A DNA stretch of 64,000 nucleotides, from assembly GCA_948474755.1 (NCBI GenBank), contig CAOLHI010000556.1:434001-498000 (forward strand), in the 5' to 3' direction. The notes beneath the pieces were generated by a model that saw only the letters and a program-made list of their open reading frames with translations, was not told the DNA's origin and made no database searches. Positions 54,300-64,000 of the stretch are shown here, in pieces. Origin of the DNA: Ctenosaura bakeri. Lineage: Eukaryota > Chordata > Lepidosauria > Squamata > Iguanidae. The stretch's first letter is position 1. Each line of letters starts with the position of its first letter. The translations under genes and the position numbers were made by a program.

Positions 54300-55885
54300 A
54301 GAAACTAGCACTTTCAGTGATGGTCTTTGGGCAAACAGATAGACAACTATTTTTACTGCTGCACAGATCTGCCCTGACAACTTAAGGACTCCACTTCTAC
54401 TAGTCAGCTTTGCAGCAATATTAAAGTGTCCCGATTATATATGAAACGGAAGTATAACTGAACAGAGCATGCTAACATACTTAGAAATAGCTAGTTGTTT
54501 TTTCTTTATTGTGTTTCTAAAGCAGAGTTCCTTCATGAAGCAAGCTGGTGGTTTAGAACAGAGAACAAACTGGATAGGGAAAGGATTAATCACCTGCCAA
54601 GTCTCCCCACCGATTTGAAAAATGCATGCTGATAAGCTATTGGGTGGTAGGGGGAAGATTGGAGTAGAAAAATGATAGTTTAGGGGAAAAGATTTAAGTA
54701 TTTCTTTGCACCATCCCTTCCTGAAAGAACATCAGGATGCTGGCACATACAGGATGTCTAGCTACCTTGTAAAATGGAAGCTAAACAGCATTAGGATGAC
54801 TAATTTGAATGGGTGTTTTCAAGGCTACAGTCTGGTTGAAAATAAGCAGGGAATAAATCCATTGACTGCTGTGAGACTGATTTCAATGATTATTTTTGAA
54901 CATATTTATTAATATTTTTAAAAATGTATAGAAAATAATAACAACAAAATAACCTCCACCCCCAAACAATAACAATTATTACACAAGAGGCTGGCTTGTT
55001 TTCATTGTAAATCTTGAAAGGAAAAGGGGAAAATGGAGTACAAAGTTGGAGTACATCTGCACTTCCATATATTGTCAACAATTTGTACAAGTGAAACATT
55101 CTGGAGTGCAGAGATCTAGCTCTGTTTTGTCCCATCTTGGGTGTAATAATACATTTCATATATAAAACTATTTCCTATTTGATTCAAAATATCATTTCAT
55201 AAATCAACATGAATGGTGGTGAGGAAGAGTTCGAAGAATTATGGATGTAATTAATAAATGAAAACAATAATGTAATAAAATTATCAGCTCTTTGCATCAT
55301 TCTTTATTCTTTTGTTGTCAGCTTATCCATCAATGCCAGATTTTTTAAAAAAACCCTCTTTTGAAACAACTACTGATGGATAAAGCAAGAATGTTTTTCT
55401 AAAGATGTGCTAATTCTAAGTAATGCAATTATGTTGTTGTGATTTAATGTTTTGCTTTTGTTCAGGAATAGAGAAATTAAACAAATTTTCTGAATGGAAA
55501 AAATAAACCAAGAACAGGAAAGCAAACAAATACAACGATTTGGCTTGAGATTTCACTTTTTTGTGGTAAAAATTATTTCCCGAAAGCATATTAACTCTAG
55601 GATACTCACACCAAGGATGTAAAAGCCTCCTCACACATCCTCCAAAATTTATCGCTGGTGCTTTATTTATGTAACTCAGTTTTAAGAATGTTAGGAACTA
55701 AAAATAAATTAGTTTATAGCAATGCTCTTTAATATAGCTATGCTCTTTGTCTGCATTTCTGATATATCTCTACCCAGATCTTTAGCCCATTGTAATTGAA
55801 CCCCTGTAGTTTGATTATAGGTTGATTCCATCATTAGCGTGTATAGCTAAGATGTGAGACATATAATATAATCTTTTGAGTTCTC
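54300..55885. other. unique AT-rich DNA
   Basis: No gene or assignable element; 54900-55200 has many A/T tracts and may be antisense retroelement 3' sequence, but no motif is clear. Confidence 0.4.
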
Positions 55886-55889
55886 CTAT

Positions 55890-56470
55890 AGTGTCTCAAA
55901 TTTACTTACGCCCTTATTGTTTGATAATTAATGCATTTCAAAGATATTTGGTGTAGAACCTGGTATACTGGATATCATAATGCTCCACCTGCTCCATCCA
56001 ACTGCTCCTTAATCATGGCATCAGATTTAAGAGCTGAGTCAGTGTCAACATCTTTTAGTCTTTGCAGACCCATTACTTCCACTCTTTAAATGCAGAAAAC
56101 TTTTCTTTATCATAAAATAAGGGATGGCACGACTGCAAAATAAATGGGGTTGTGAGTACCATAAATTTTTCCTTCCACTTGTGCTGGATTTGGAACATAT
56201 TTTTCAAGAAGGTCTCTGAATCATTTTGATATGCTTAAATTGATAGTTCCAAAAGGGGGTGACCTCAAACCCAAGTTGTATTTAAATCATTATATTCCAA
56301 TACTATCTAAGATGTCATTTTATTATTATGTGTCAACGGGATTACTTGATGCATTCAGGAGGCCTCATAGTATGTTAATAAACTTGGAACTGGTTTGCTT
56401 CCATTTTTATTCTACAGCAGACCATATCAGATATTCTTGAACTTTTACCTCTATTTATCAAAGTAATTCA
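55890..56470 (-). mobile_element. possible L1-type ORF2 C-terminal relic (antisense)
   Basis: Minus-strand conceptual pieces in order: KWKQTSSKFINILW near 56400, NLGLRS near 56265, WFRDLLEKY near 56205, and GLQRLKDVDT near 56060. They resemble the order of the L1 C-terminal region (SKFIWxxKP, then a KEAGIxxLxDI-like block), but are broken by many stops. Tentative; a sensitive profile comparison would decide. Confidence 0.3.
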
Positions 56471-58690
56471 GAGTTTCTGTCATCTCAGGATTATAGGAGT
56501 TGGAATTTTAGTTGGCAAGACCCGGAATAAATTATTGATTTTGGGTAAGAATGACATTTTAAAGGCAGTAGCGCAGAAAGTCATAGAGCCTCTTCCTGAC
56601 AAGAAATAGTCTCTGAAAGTCCCAAGTTTTACAATTTTATTTTGAAGATCTTCATGACGTTCTCCTCACTCGGAAGTATTCCCAAGGAACTGCCATCATT
56701 ATCAAGGACTTTTCTTTCCCACTCCTAGATCTATTTAAACTAACTGATTAAATCAAATGTACATCTCTATGTCTATCTTTCTGTCTGTGTTATATTTGAA
56801 CTAGTAAAGATGGCCACCACCACGAAACATAGTGATTTTTTTCCCCAGAACCCAGATTCAAATAAGGGAAACATGACTGCTAGCTATAAAGGAAAATACA
56901 GCTGCCCAACTTACCAGGTGGCAATTTTGCTGTTTGTTGCAGCTGCATGCGGTCTCCCTCGTGCTGCAGAAACCTCTTACTCCTTCCCAGCAAGCTCCAG
57001 GACCTCCTGGAGCAGTTTTCTCCAGCAGCTAATGAGTTTAAAAACTTAGTTTTAAACTCACTGGCTGCTCCTTTCCCAAACCAGAACTGGCTGATAGCTT
57101 TCCCTCTGGTCCAGAAGAGGGGTATTTATGCTGGTCCTCCCCTGGTAATTGCTCATTTCATTTGGAATGTGCCACTGGCTGCCTTTTTGGCCTCTGACAT
57201 GGTGAATCCTGGGTCCAGGATAGTTTTGTGCCTTTGGACAGGGTAAATTATGGCATCTCTGAATCATATTGTTTCAGAAGGAACAGATCCGCACATAAAC
57301 AGATTTCCTGACTGCAACAGATTATTTGGAAAGGGTGTTTGCCTTCTTATAACGTTTTCATAATGTGTCAATCTAATTGGAGGCAGCCATATCCAGTATA
57401 TTTAACACCACTTTTTATCCAAAGTTAATATTTTTTTAAGACTTTCTACGAAGAAGGTGGATAGTTTCCTTGTTCTATAGTTGTATAATCAGCTCCAAAA
57501 AGACACTGCTCAGTGCTTTTTCTGTACATACACTGTATCAATTAAAATAAATTATTAAAATCAATATGATTTCACTACAAAATTTGCATGTTCTCTATGG
57601 GCAGACAACACAACAAAACTGGAGAAGGCTGTATTATCATTTCAAAAAACTGCAATGAAAACTGCTTTTCCAAGCTCACTGATGTGAATTTCTATCTTTT
57701 ATATTCAATTCTATACTCAAGATTCTGATAAACCCATTTGGAGCTCTGTAATTATATATTCTTCAAGGAGCTTAAATTAATGAAAAGTAATAGCTGAGAT
57801 GACAGTGGCATTTTTGGATGTTCTTTCATAGCAGTTTAATTTACAATGTGCTTAGCACATCTTATGCTTGGATAGGGAGACTAAACCATGAATTATGGCG
57901 TGGTACTCCATAGGAAGTTATAGTCTTCATTGTTCTATTTGCCATCAATCAAAATTCACTGTGCAACAGATTGCTAATTTTTCTTCAGGACTACACAGCC
58001 AAGCATCTGTGGCCACGTTCTATGTAACTCTATGGAGGATGCTTTCATTAGAGGTTCAATTAAATGTGGAATAGAGTGATCCAGATGTGACCACACCGTT
58101 TGTTATCAATTCAGGAGACATCTTCCATAGCATTTTCTACAAGGAGACAAAGAGCTCCAAGAACATTGCTACAATAGAGGTGACACCAGATATCTGTCAT
58201 TCTCAGTTGCTGCTCTCACTTTTAAGTTGCTCTGCCTGCTACATCCAACTATCTTCCTGAAGAACCAGGCCCTCAAAAGTGATTCAGAACTTGCTGCCAA
58301 CAAGTGTTATCTAAGCAGCTATAGCAGCTGTGGGACTTGGCAGAACAAAGGCTGAACTCCAGGAGAAATATGCCCACTGCTAGTGGGACCACCACTGAAG
58401 AGGTGCCACCAAAGAGGGATGACTCCTTTGGGGAAGCCCCTTTCAGGGGAACCCAAGGGCAAAAGCCTATTCCGCTTCCCAAAGAAAGGGGGAGGCTGTT
58501 CCTGCAAATTTGCATAATTTATCACTTTTCAGTTTATAGCCAGTCTATAATTCAAAGCATGTCATTTCAGAAGAGGAAGGGGGATTCTGGGACTCAAGAG
58601 GGAACCAGCTGACTTCTACAGGTCAGAGGGAGGTATCAAAAAGGGAAGCAGCCACATTCTAACAGGAGAATAGATAGGCAGACATATGGT
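56471..58690. other. mostly unique DNA with one GC-richer patch
   Basis: About 56930-57250 is GC-richer than its surroundings with overlapping frames of 79 and 99 codons on the plus strand (for example LPSKLQDLLEQFSPAANEF) but no known domain; it could be an unrecognised repeat. The rest is AT-rich. 58330-58610 may be the 5' part of the following L2 copy. Confidence 0.4.
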
Positions 58691-60430
58691 TAGGAGATTG
58701 CCTCCCAACTCAAATAATATGGGTAACCTTGGCAGTAATTTTCCTTGGTTGAAAATGCTGCTGGTGAATGCCAGGTTAGTGGGCAGGAAAACAATTGCCA
58801 TCCATAATTTGATCCTGGATGAGTATGCCAACTTGGCATGTATCATTTGGCTGAGTGAGGTGCAGGGGGACTCTTCCAGCTTTGTTCACCAAGGTTCTGG
58901 GGAGGTGAAGTTGCAGTGGTCTGTCAAGATTCCATTGTCCTGACCATGTGCTCTGTCCCACAGTATTCAGAGACTAAGTATGTGTACTTGTAGCTGGGTA
59001 GCTGGAAGAAATCAGGAATCCTGTGGGCGTACTGCCCATTCCACTGCTCCACAATCTTTCTTCCTGGGCTAGCCAGCATGATCTTAGTGGTGGTGTTGGA
59101 GTCCCCTCAGCCTGGAGTGCTGGGGGACTTCCACATCCTCAGCAGGTGATTCTGTTGAAGCCCTGGGTCACCTCTGGAATGGGGAAGTGGACATGTTCTT
59201 CCAAACATCCCTTCAAAGCACTGGGTCTGACCTCCCTCACCTGACACACTCTGGTCTGTGAAACTGAGATAATTCACCTTGGGTTACAGAAGATTCTACA
59301 GGCAATGAAACAAGCTAGATGAAGACTAGACTGTAGGGGAAAGTCACAGAATGAATACAGCCAAAGTCCCTTTGTTGTGTCTACTATGTGGCAGTGAAGT
59401 TGGCAAAAAGAACTTACTTTGCCTCATCTTCTCTCCCTTCAGAACACTGTTCAGCAGAGCTTTTCTGAACAGAGAAGAGTCTACTGAAGTCAGGCTCAGA
59501 GAGGCCAAGATTAGAAATCTTGGTTGCATGCTGTAATAAATTTGCCAGGTACTTTGAAGATAAAGTTGCTCATATTTATTCAGACTTTGAGACCACAGTT
59601 ATTACAGAGTCTAGGAAGGTGTCCAGTGTGCCATTTGGTGAATTTTCCTGGGATCAGATTCAGTTGTTGCAGCCTGATGAGGTGAATAAGATGCCTGAAT
59701 CAGTGCATCCTACCAAATGTAGTCTTGGCCCTTACCCATCTTGGTTGTTAAAATCTAACAGATGTAGATTAACTGGGTGGGTCAGAGGGCTGGTAAATGG
59801 TTCATCATGTGCCTACTCCCTGGAAAGAAATGGCCCCATTTCACTTTGGTTTCAGGCCAGGGTACACTACTGAGACAGCCTTGGTTGCTCTAATGACTTA
59901 CTCGAGAGAAAAGACAAGCAGAGTACTACTGTGTTGATCTTCCTGGATCTCTCAGTGCCTTTTGATACCATGGATCATGGTATCCTACTGCACTGTCTCT
60001 GTTAGATGAGAGTAGAAAGTTTTGTGGTACAGTGGTTCTGCTCCACCCTGCAAGGTCAGTATCTGGCCATTGTGCTGTGGAGTTCCAAAGGGTACCATCT
60101 TGTCTTTCATGCTGTTCAGTACCTATGGGAAGTCTCAAGGGGACATCATTAGGTGTTTTGGAGTTGTGTGCCATCAATATACTGATGACACTCAGCTCTA
60201 CTTCTTTTTAATTCATTTCATTTTCATTCAAAGGGTTGTGAAGATGCTGGAGCAGCGTCTGGATGGTGTAATGAGCTCAATGAGGGCCAATAAACTGAAG
60301 CTTAATCTCAATAAGGCCTTCCCAATATTGGTATCATTTTGGTGCCAGGACAAAACCTGGTGTTTAATTAAAGCCATTGGGTCTAATTTTATCCAGGCTA
60401 TGGATGTCCTATGGCACTCTACAGATATAC
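58690..60430 (+). mobile_element. L2 LINE ORF2, decayed, 3'-truncated
   Basis: In order: an endonuclease start (LVNARLVGRKTIAIHNLILDE near 58760, then YANLACI); an inter-domain block with YFEDKVAHIYSDF, WDQIQLLQPDEVNKM and CSLGPYPSWLLK (59550-59760). Next comes reverse transcriptase with CGVPKGTILSFMLF (motif B region, about 60075), GVVCHQYTDDTQLYF (motif C, YTDD where YADD is usual, about 60165-60205) and MRANKLKLNLNKA (motif D/E). Frameshifts and stops throughout; the C-terminal third and 3' UTR are missing after about 60430, so it is not the usual 5'-truncation. L2 is a CR1-related non-LTR clade, abundant in lizards. Confidence 0.85.
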
Positions 60431-60434
60431 CTTA

Positions 60435-61444
60435 GTTGATAATGTAGATATATTCTTGGGCTTTACTTCTATAACAAAACTTTGGTACCAGAGGTAGAAA
60501 TAACATGGAAGGAGTAAGGATAGGTTCCTACACTACAAAAACAACAACAAAAAAAAGCAAAACAGAAAACCGAGGAGTTCAGCATGTTTCAACACAGTTT
60601 TTATACAAAACTAACATTATGCTCATGTGAAACAGAACAACCAGGTCAGGTAAGCCTTGCATAAGTAAATGAAAACATTTTGAGTCTTCTAGAGGCCACT
60701 TGAAAACTTCTTCCACAATACCTCCTGAGATGATTTTTTTAAAAAAGAGCTTCCTCTTTTCTTATGATTTCCATTTTGGTGGCAAAGCTTATCTATGCTT
60801 TTCCAATATGCCAGCATAGTTGGTGATGCAGGCTAGTCAGTTTTCTCCTTTTCTTCCTGTTTTGATTTTTACACATGCTCAGTTAGTCACTCTGGAGGCA
60901 GCTGTTTTCCTTGCCTGTTGTATGTAAGCAACCACAGTTGCAGGAGGATCACCTAGAGTTGATTTCCACTCTTTCCCAGCTCTAGCTTTGTTGTATTGTT
61001 TACTGCAGACATGCTGCTGCAACCCAACACTGAACATCTCTTTTTGGTCCACCCTTCCTTCACCATCCTCCTAATATCAGCTCAACTGAAGATACGAAAA
61101 CACAAGGTGGGCTTCCATAAAAAGACTTCGTAAAAAAGAAGCTTTTATTCTTTTTTTTTTTTGGTCAGAGCCTTTGTTAACTGAGGTATGCTTATATTCA
61201 AAATTGTTTTAACCATTCTTAAATTGTGTGGGTTTTAAACTGAACAAATATTTAATGCATTTTTAATCTTTAACAATTTTGTTATTATTTATTGCTTTAA
61301 ATTGATTTTATTATAAGATGCCCAGAGGTTTTCAGATATAAGGTGAGATAGAAATATTTTAATAAATACATTTTTAAAAAATGACAACTAACCTAACTTT
61401 CAAGGTTAATCTAAAATTAGGATTACATAAAAGCTACTTATGAA

Positions 61445-61498
<54 letters not shown>

Positions 61499-62620
61499 CA
61501 TCATCATCATCATCTCTACTACCACTGCCACCAACATGGTGAAAGAATTGTGCTTTTCCTAACTAAAAAAGAGATGAACATTGTTTCATAGCAATCTAAA
61601 AAGATACACACAGATTACAAACAACAACACTCAATGGGTGCCATGTGCCTCATTTGAATATTTTTGCGACTAAAATAATCTGCAATGGAACATGATCGAC
61701 ACTACAATGAGATCAGTTTTTGAAACCACCAGGAGAGCTGTTCTCACTTGCACAACATGGAGAACATCCTGCAATTATAACCGAGATAAAAATAGATTCT
61801 GTAACTGTGTTGTGGTGGATAAGAAATGTGAAGTCGTCAGGAAAAAAACAACACACTAGCTTTTAGTTGGCTCAAATGGTCAGCTAGTACCTATTAAATT
61901 AATATAATTCTTAACAGTTTTTCATAGAAATCTGATCAAATGGGAATGTTCTCCTTGCTCATATTGGAAAAATTTCAGCATTCTCTCTCCCCCTCCCCTT
62001 GTTTTATGGCAGGTGGGACTTAGTTCAAAGATTCTCTTTCCTTTGTGTGCAAAAGTCTTCTCCATTATCACCTAGAGCCTCACCATTTGTTCTTGTGTCA
62101 TTTAAATGCATAGTTACAAATACCTCTGGTCTCCAGATGACCAGACCATATGACCCAGGAGAGTTCCTAGGCTCATACCGGTAGGTCTTCTAAAAGAGCC
62201 CCCTTCTCAGACCTGTCTCTCTTCTCCATTTTTGTGCCTTCATCCTTCTCTCCAACCAAGCTTCACATCTCAATCAAGAAGATGGTTAAGAGTTAAGAGT
62301 GAAGCTACTATTTTACTTAATCTATTCATTAGTTAGTTAGGATGTGGGTTCCCCTATGCATGTGTAAATGTAAGGTCATTAGCAAACTTTTTGAAGTTTG
62401 TAACCTGAAATTGCCTGCCTTGTTTTGTTTTCTATTATTCTACTAAAAGAAGGCTGATTCCTAACAGTTTTAGCTTTCATAGAATTGCCACAAAAGGGCT
62501 AGCACCCTGGAAAACTCTAATTTTCAACAGCTCAGTTTAGTATTACCCCTAAACCAAAAGGGAGAGGATGAGAGCATAGGACAAAATGATAGTTATCTCC
62601 AGTAAAAAGTAAATTGTGAA
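60435..62620. other. unique AT-rich DNA with simple repeats
   Basis: No gene seen. Holds the inverted GAT/ATC microsatellite (61444-61514) and A/T tracts near 60540 and 61150. Confidence 0.45.
61444..61514. repeat. inverted (GAT)n/(ATC)n microsatellite
   Basis: About eighteen GAT units switch at about 61498 to about five ATC units, so the end of the array is hairpin-capable. Confidence 0.95.
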
Positions 62621-62622
62621 AT

Positions 62623-63300
62623 ATCATAGAATCATAGAATCATAAAGTTGGAAGAGACTGCAGGGACCATCCAGTCCAACCCCCTGCTATGCAGGAACAC
62701 ACATCAAAGCACTCCCAACAGATGGCCATCCAGCCTTTATTTAAAAACCTCCAAAGAAAGAGACTCCACCACACTCTGAGGCAGCATATTCCACTGCCAG
62801 ACAGCTCCGACCATCAGGAAGTTCTTCCTGAGGTTCAGGTGGAATCTCCTTTCCTGCAGCTTGAATCCATTGCTCCTTGTCCTAGTTTCTGAAGCAATGG
62901 AAAACAAGTCCGCTCCTTCCTTGACATGACATCCCTTCAAATATTTAAACATGGCTATCATGTCCCCTCTTAACCTTCACTTCTGCAGACTAAACATACC
63001 CAGCTCCCTAAGCTATTCCTCATAGGGCATGGCTTCCAGACTTTTCACCATTTTGGTCACCCTCTTCTGGACACGCTCCAGGTTGTTGATATCCTTCTTG
63101 AATTGAGGTGCCCAGAACTGGACACAGTATTCCAAATGAGGTCTAACCAATGCAGAATAGAGTGGTACCCTCGATCTAGACACCATACTCCTATTGATGC
63201 AACCAAGAATCTTGTTGACTTTCTTGGCTGTCACATCACACTGCTGACTCATGTTCAGCTTGTGGTCTCCTGTGTTTTTCCTGTATTTGTTCATGTGCAA
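62623..63300 (-). mobile_element. CR1 LINE 3' end, antisense
   Basis: Begins ATCATAGAATCATAGAATCATAAAG (terminal repeat of CR1 on the minus strand) and CCATCCAGTCCAACCCCCTG. Minus-strand frames encode [17 protein letters not shown] and [16 protein letters not shown] (63013-63306, C-terminal RT-connection), then MIAMFKYLKGCHVKEGADL, FHLNLRKNFLMVGAV and SVVESLSLEVFK (62737-62961). About 680 bp, 5'-truncated. The frame is nearly continuous, so this is the youngest-looking CR1 copy here. Confidence 0.95.
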
Positions 63301-63384
63301 GATCAAAATCTCTGCTTTCCATGTAACATTTTCAGTACCTTTCCAATTACCTGAGACTAATTACCCAAGAGTACTCTGTGCCCA

Positions 63385-63608
63385 AGGAACCAGTATAGTG
63401 TAGTGGCTTGAGTGTTGGGTTAGGACTCCAAGAGACTGGCTTTTGACCCCCTGTTTAGCCATGGAAACCCACTAGTTGACCCTGGGCAAGCCATACACTG
63501 TCAGTGTCAGAGGAAGGCAAGCACAATCTCCTTACTGCCAAGAAAACCTATTAATAACAGTCATCTTAGGGTCACCATTAATCAGAAATGATGTGAAGAC
63601 ACACAACA
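63385..63608 (+). mobile_element. tRNA-derived SINE with RTE-like tail, longest copy
   Basis: GTATAGTGTAGTGGCTTGAGTGTTGG (A box), GGCTTTTGACCCCC (eroded B box), AGCCATGGAAACCCACTAG, TTGACCCTGGGCAAGCC, CAGAGGAAGGCAAGCAC, then GGGTCACCATTAATCAGAAATGATGTGAAGACACACAACATC. It retains the middle AGAGGAAGGCAA block missing in the 3296 and 14053 copies, so it is a longer subfamily member. Confidence 0.85.
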
Positions 63609-64000
63609 TCATATTTCCAAGACTAATCTAATTAACTGAAGTAACCCACTTATTTGTAAAGGTATCAGATGATATTCAAAAATGGATCCCTATCACATAT
63701 ACATGTTCAGTGTCTATTTATGTGGGGAAGTGAAATTTTCTAAAAGATTTAATAACTGTAATTTTTCTAGGTTGATTCATCTGTAGCAAACATGAAGTTG
63801 CAGCCTTAGCTGCATTAAGAGACTAGAGTCATATTGCCCACGGACCACTTCTATCAAGGGTAGAATATTCAGATGAATGTTCTGCCTGCTATTTGTACAA
63901 GATGCTTATGGAATCATCTTCCCTTCTAGACTTCATCCTAGAAATTGGACAGGAGGAAGCATTCTTTGCTCACAGGCTTTTCCTCCCTTTCCAATCTGTT
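63609..64000. other. no recognisable feature
   Basis: AT-rich DNA to the window end with no gene or repeat signature. Confidence 0.45.

Noticed and set aside
56810..57246. Overlapping plus-strand ORFs as exons
   Set aside because: Two frames compete, no splice sites or known domain; possible repeat.

Overview
The window reads as vertebrate, almost certainly squamate (lizard-type), nuclear DNA: AT-rich, no operon-like gene packing, no long conserved ORF, many micro- and minisatellites, and a dense set of decayed interspersed repeats. The squamate call rests on a tRNA-derived Sauria-type SINE (5911-6140) with an intact target-site duplication, several copies of a second tRNA-SINE with an RTE-like tail, CR1, L2 and RTE/BovB-type LINEs, and Harbinger- and hAT-type non-autonomous DNA transposons. 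I found no exon that I can assign to a known host gene; the window looks like intergenic or large-intron sequence. All family names come from motif recognition, not from a database search.

Layout. 1-5.3 kb: mostly unique AT-rich DNA, an old L3/CR1-like relic, a cluster of repeats carrying ACTACAACTCCCAG-type blocks, and one tRNA-SINE. 5.3-7.7 kb: minus-strand relic of a tyrosine-recombinase (DIRS/Ngaro-like) retroelement whose SGNH-hydrolase-like segment has become an 81-bp (27-codon) minisatellite, with a Sauria SINE inserted. 7.9-8.3 kb: first copy of a short CpG-rich TIR element. 8.9-11.8 kb: plus-strand CR1 LINE with zinc-finger/SGNH ORF1 and endonuclease, lacking its reverse transcriptase through an internal deletion and split by a solo LTR with a perfect 5-bp duplication. 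14.1-14.9 kb: SINE followed by a second solo LTR. 19-21.1 kb: 2.16-kb Harbinger-like element with TAA duplications and internal tandem repeats. 22.7-27.8 kb: inverted AAT/ATT microsatellite, MITE pieces, L2 end, and an antisense RTE/BovB-like LINE split by another CpG-rich TIR element. 28.9-30 kb: antisense CR1. 30.7-31.9 kb: an unclassified sauropsid-type repeat and a fold-back MITE. 35-35.9 kb: coiled-coil ORF remnant broken by a third solo LTR. 37.2-37.45 kb: a minus-strand TATA box followed by a signal-peptide-like ORF, the best candidate for something host-encoded. 39-52.6 kb: further TIR elements, a hAT element with 8-bp duplications, SINEs, and unique DNA. 52.4-53.8 kb: a 100-bp near-identical inverted duplication. 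58.7-60.4 kb: decayed L2 with a YTDD polymerase box. 61.4 kb: inverted GAT/ATC microsatellite. 62.6-63.6 kb: antisense CR1 end and a SINE.

The features do not form a pathway. What they share is the history of a mobile-element landscape: LINEs and the SINEs that appear to borrow their tails, LTR elements reduced to solo LTRs by recombination, and cut-and-paste families reduced to TIR-bounded shells. Nesting gives relative ages: the CR1 and YR copies are older than the LTR, SINE and TIR elements inside them.
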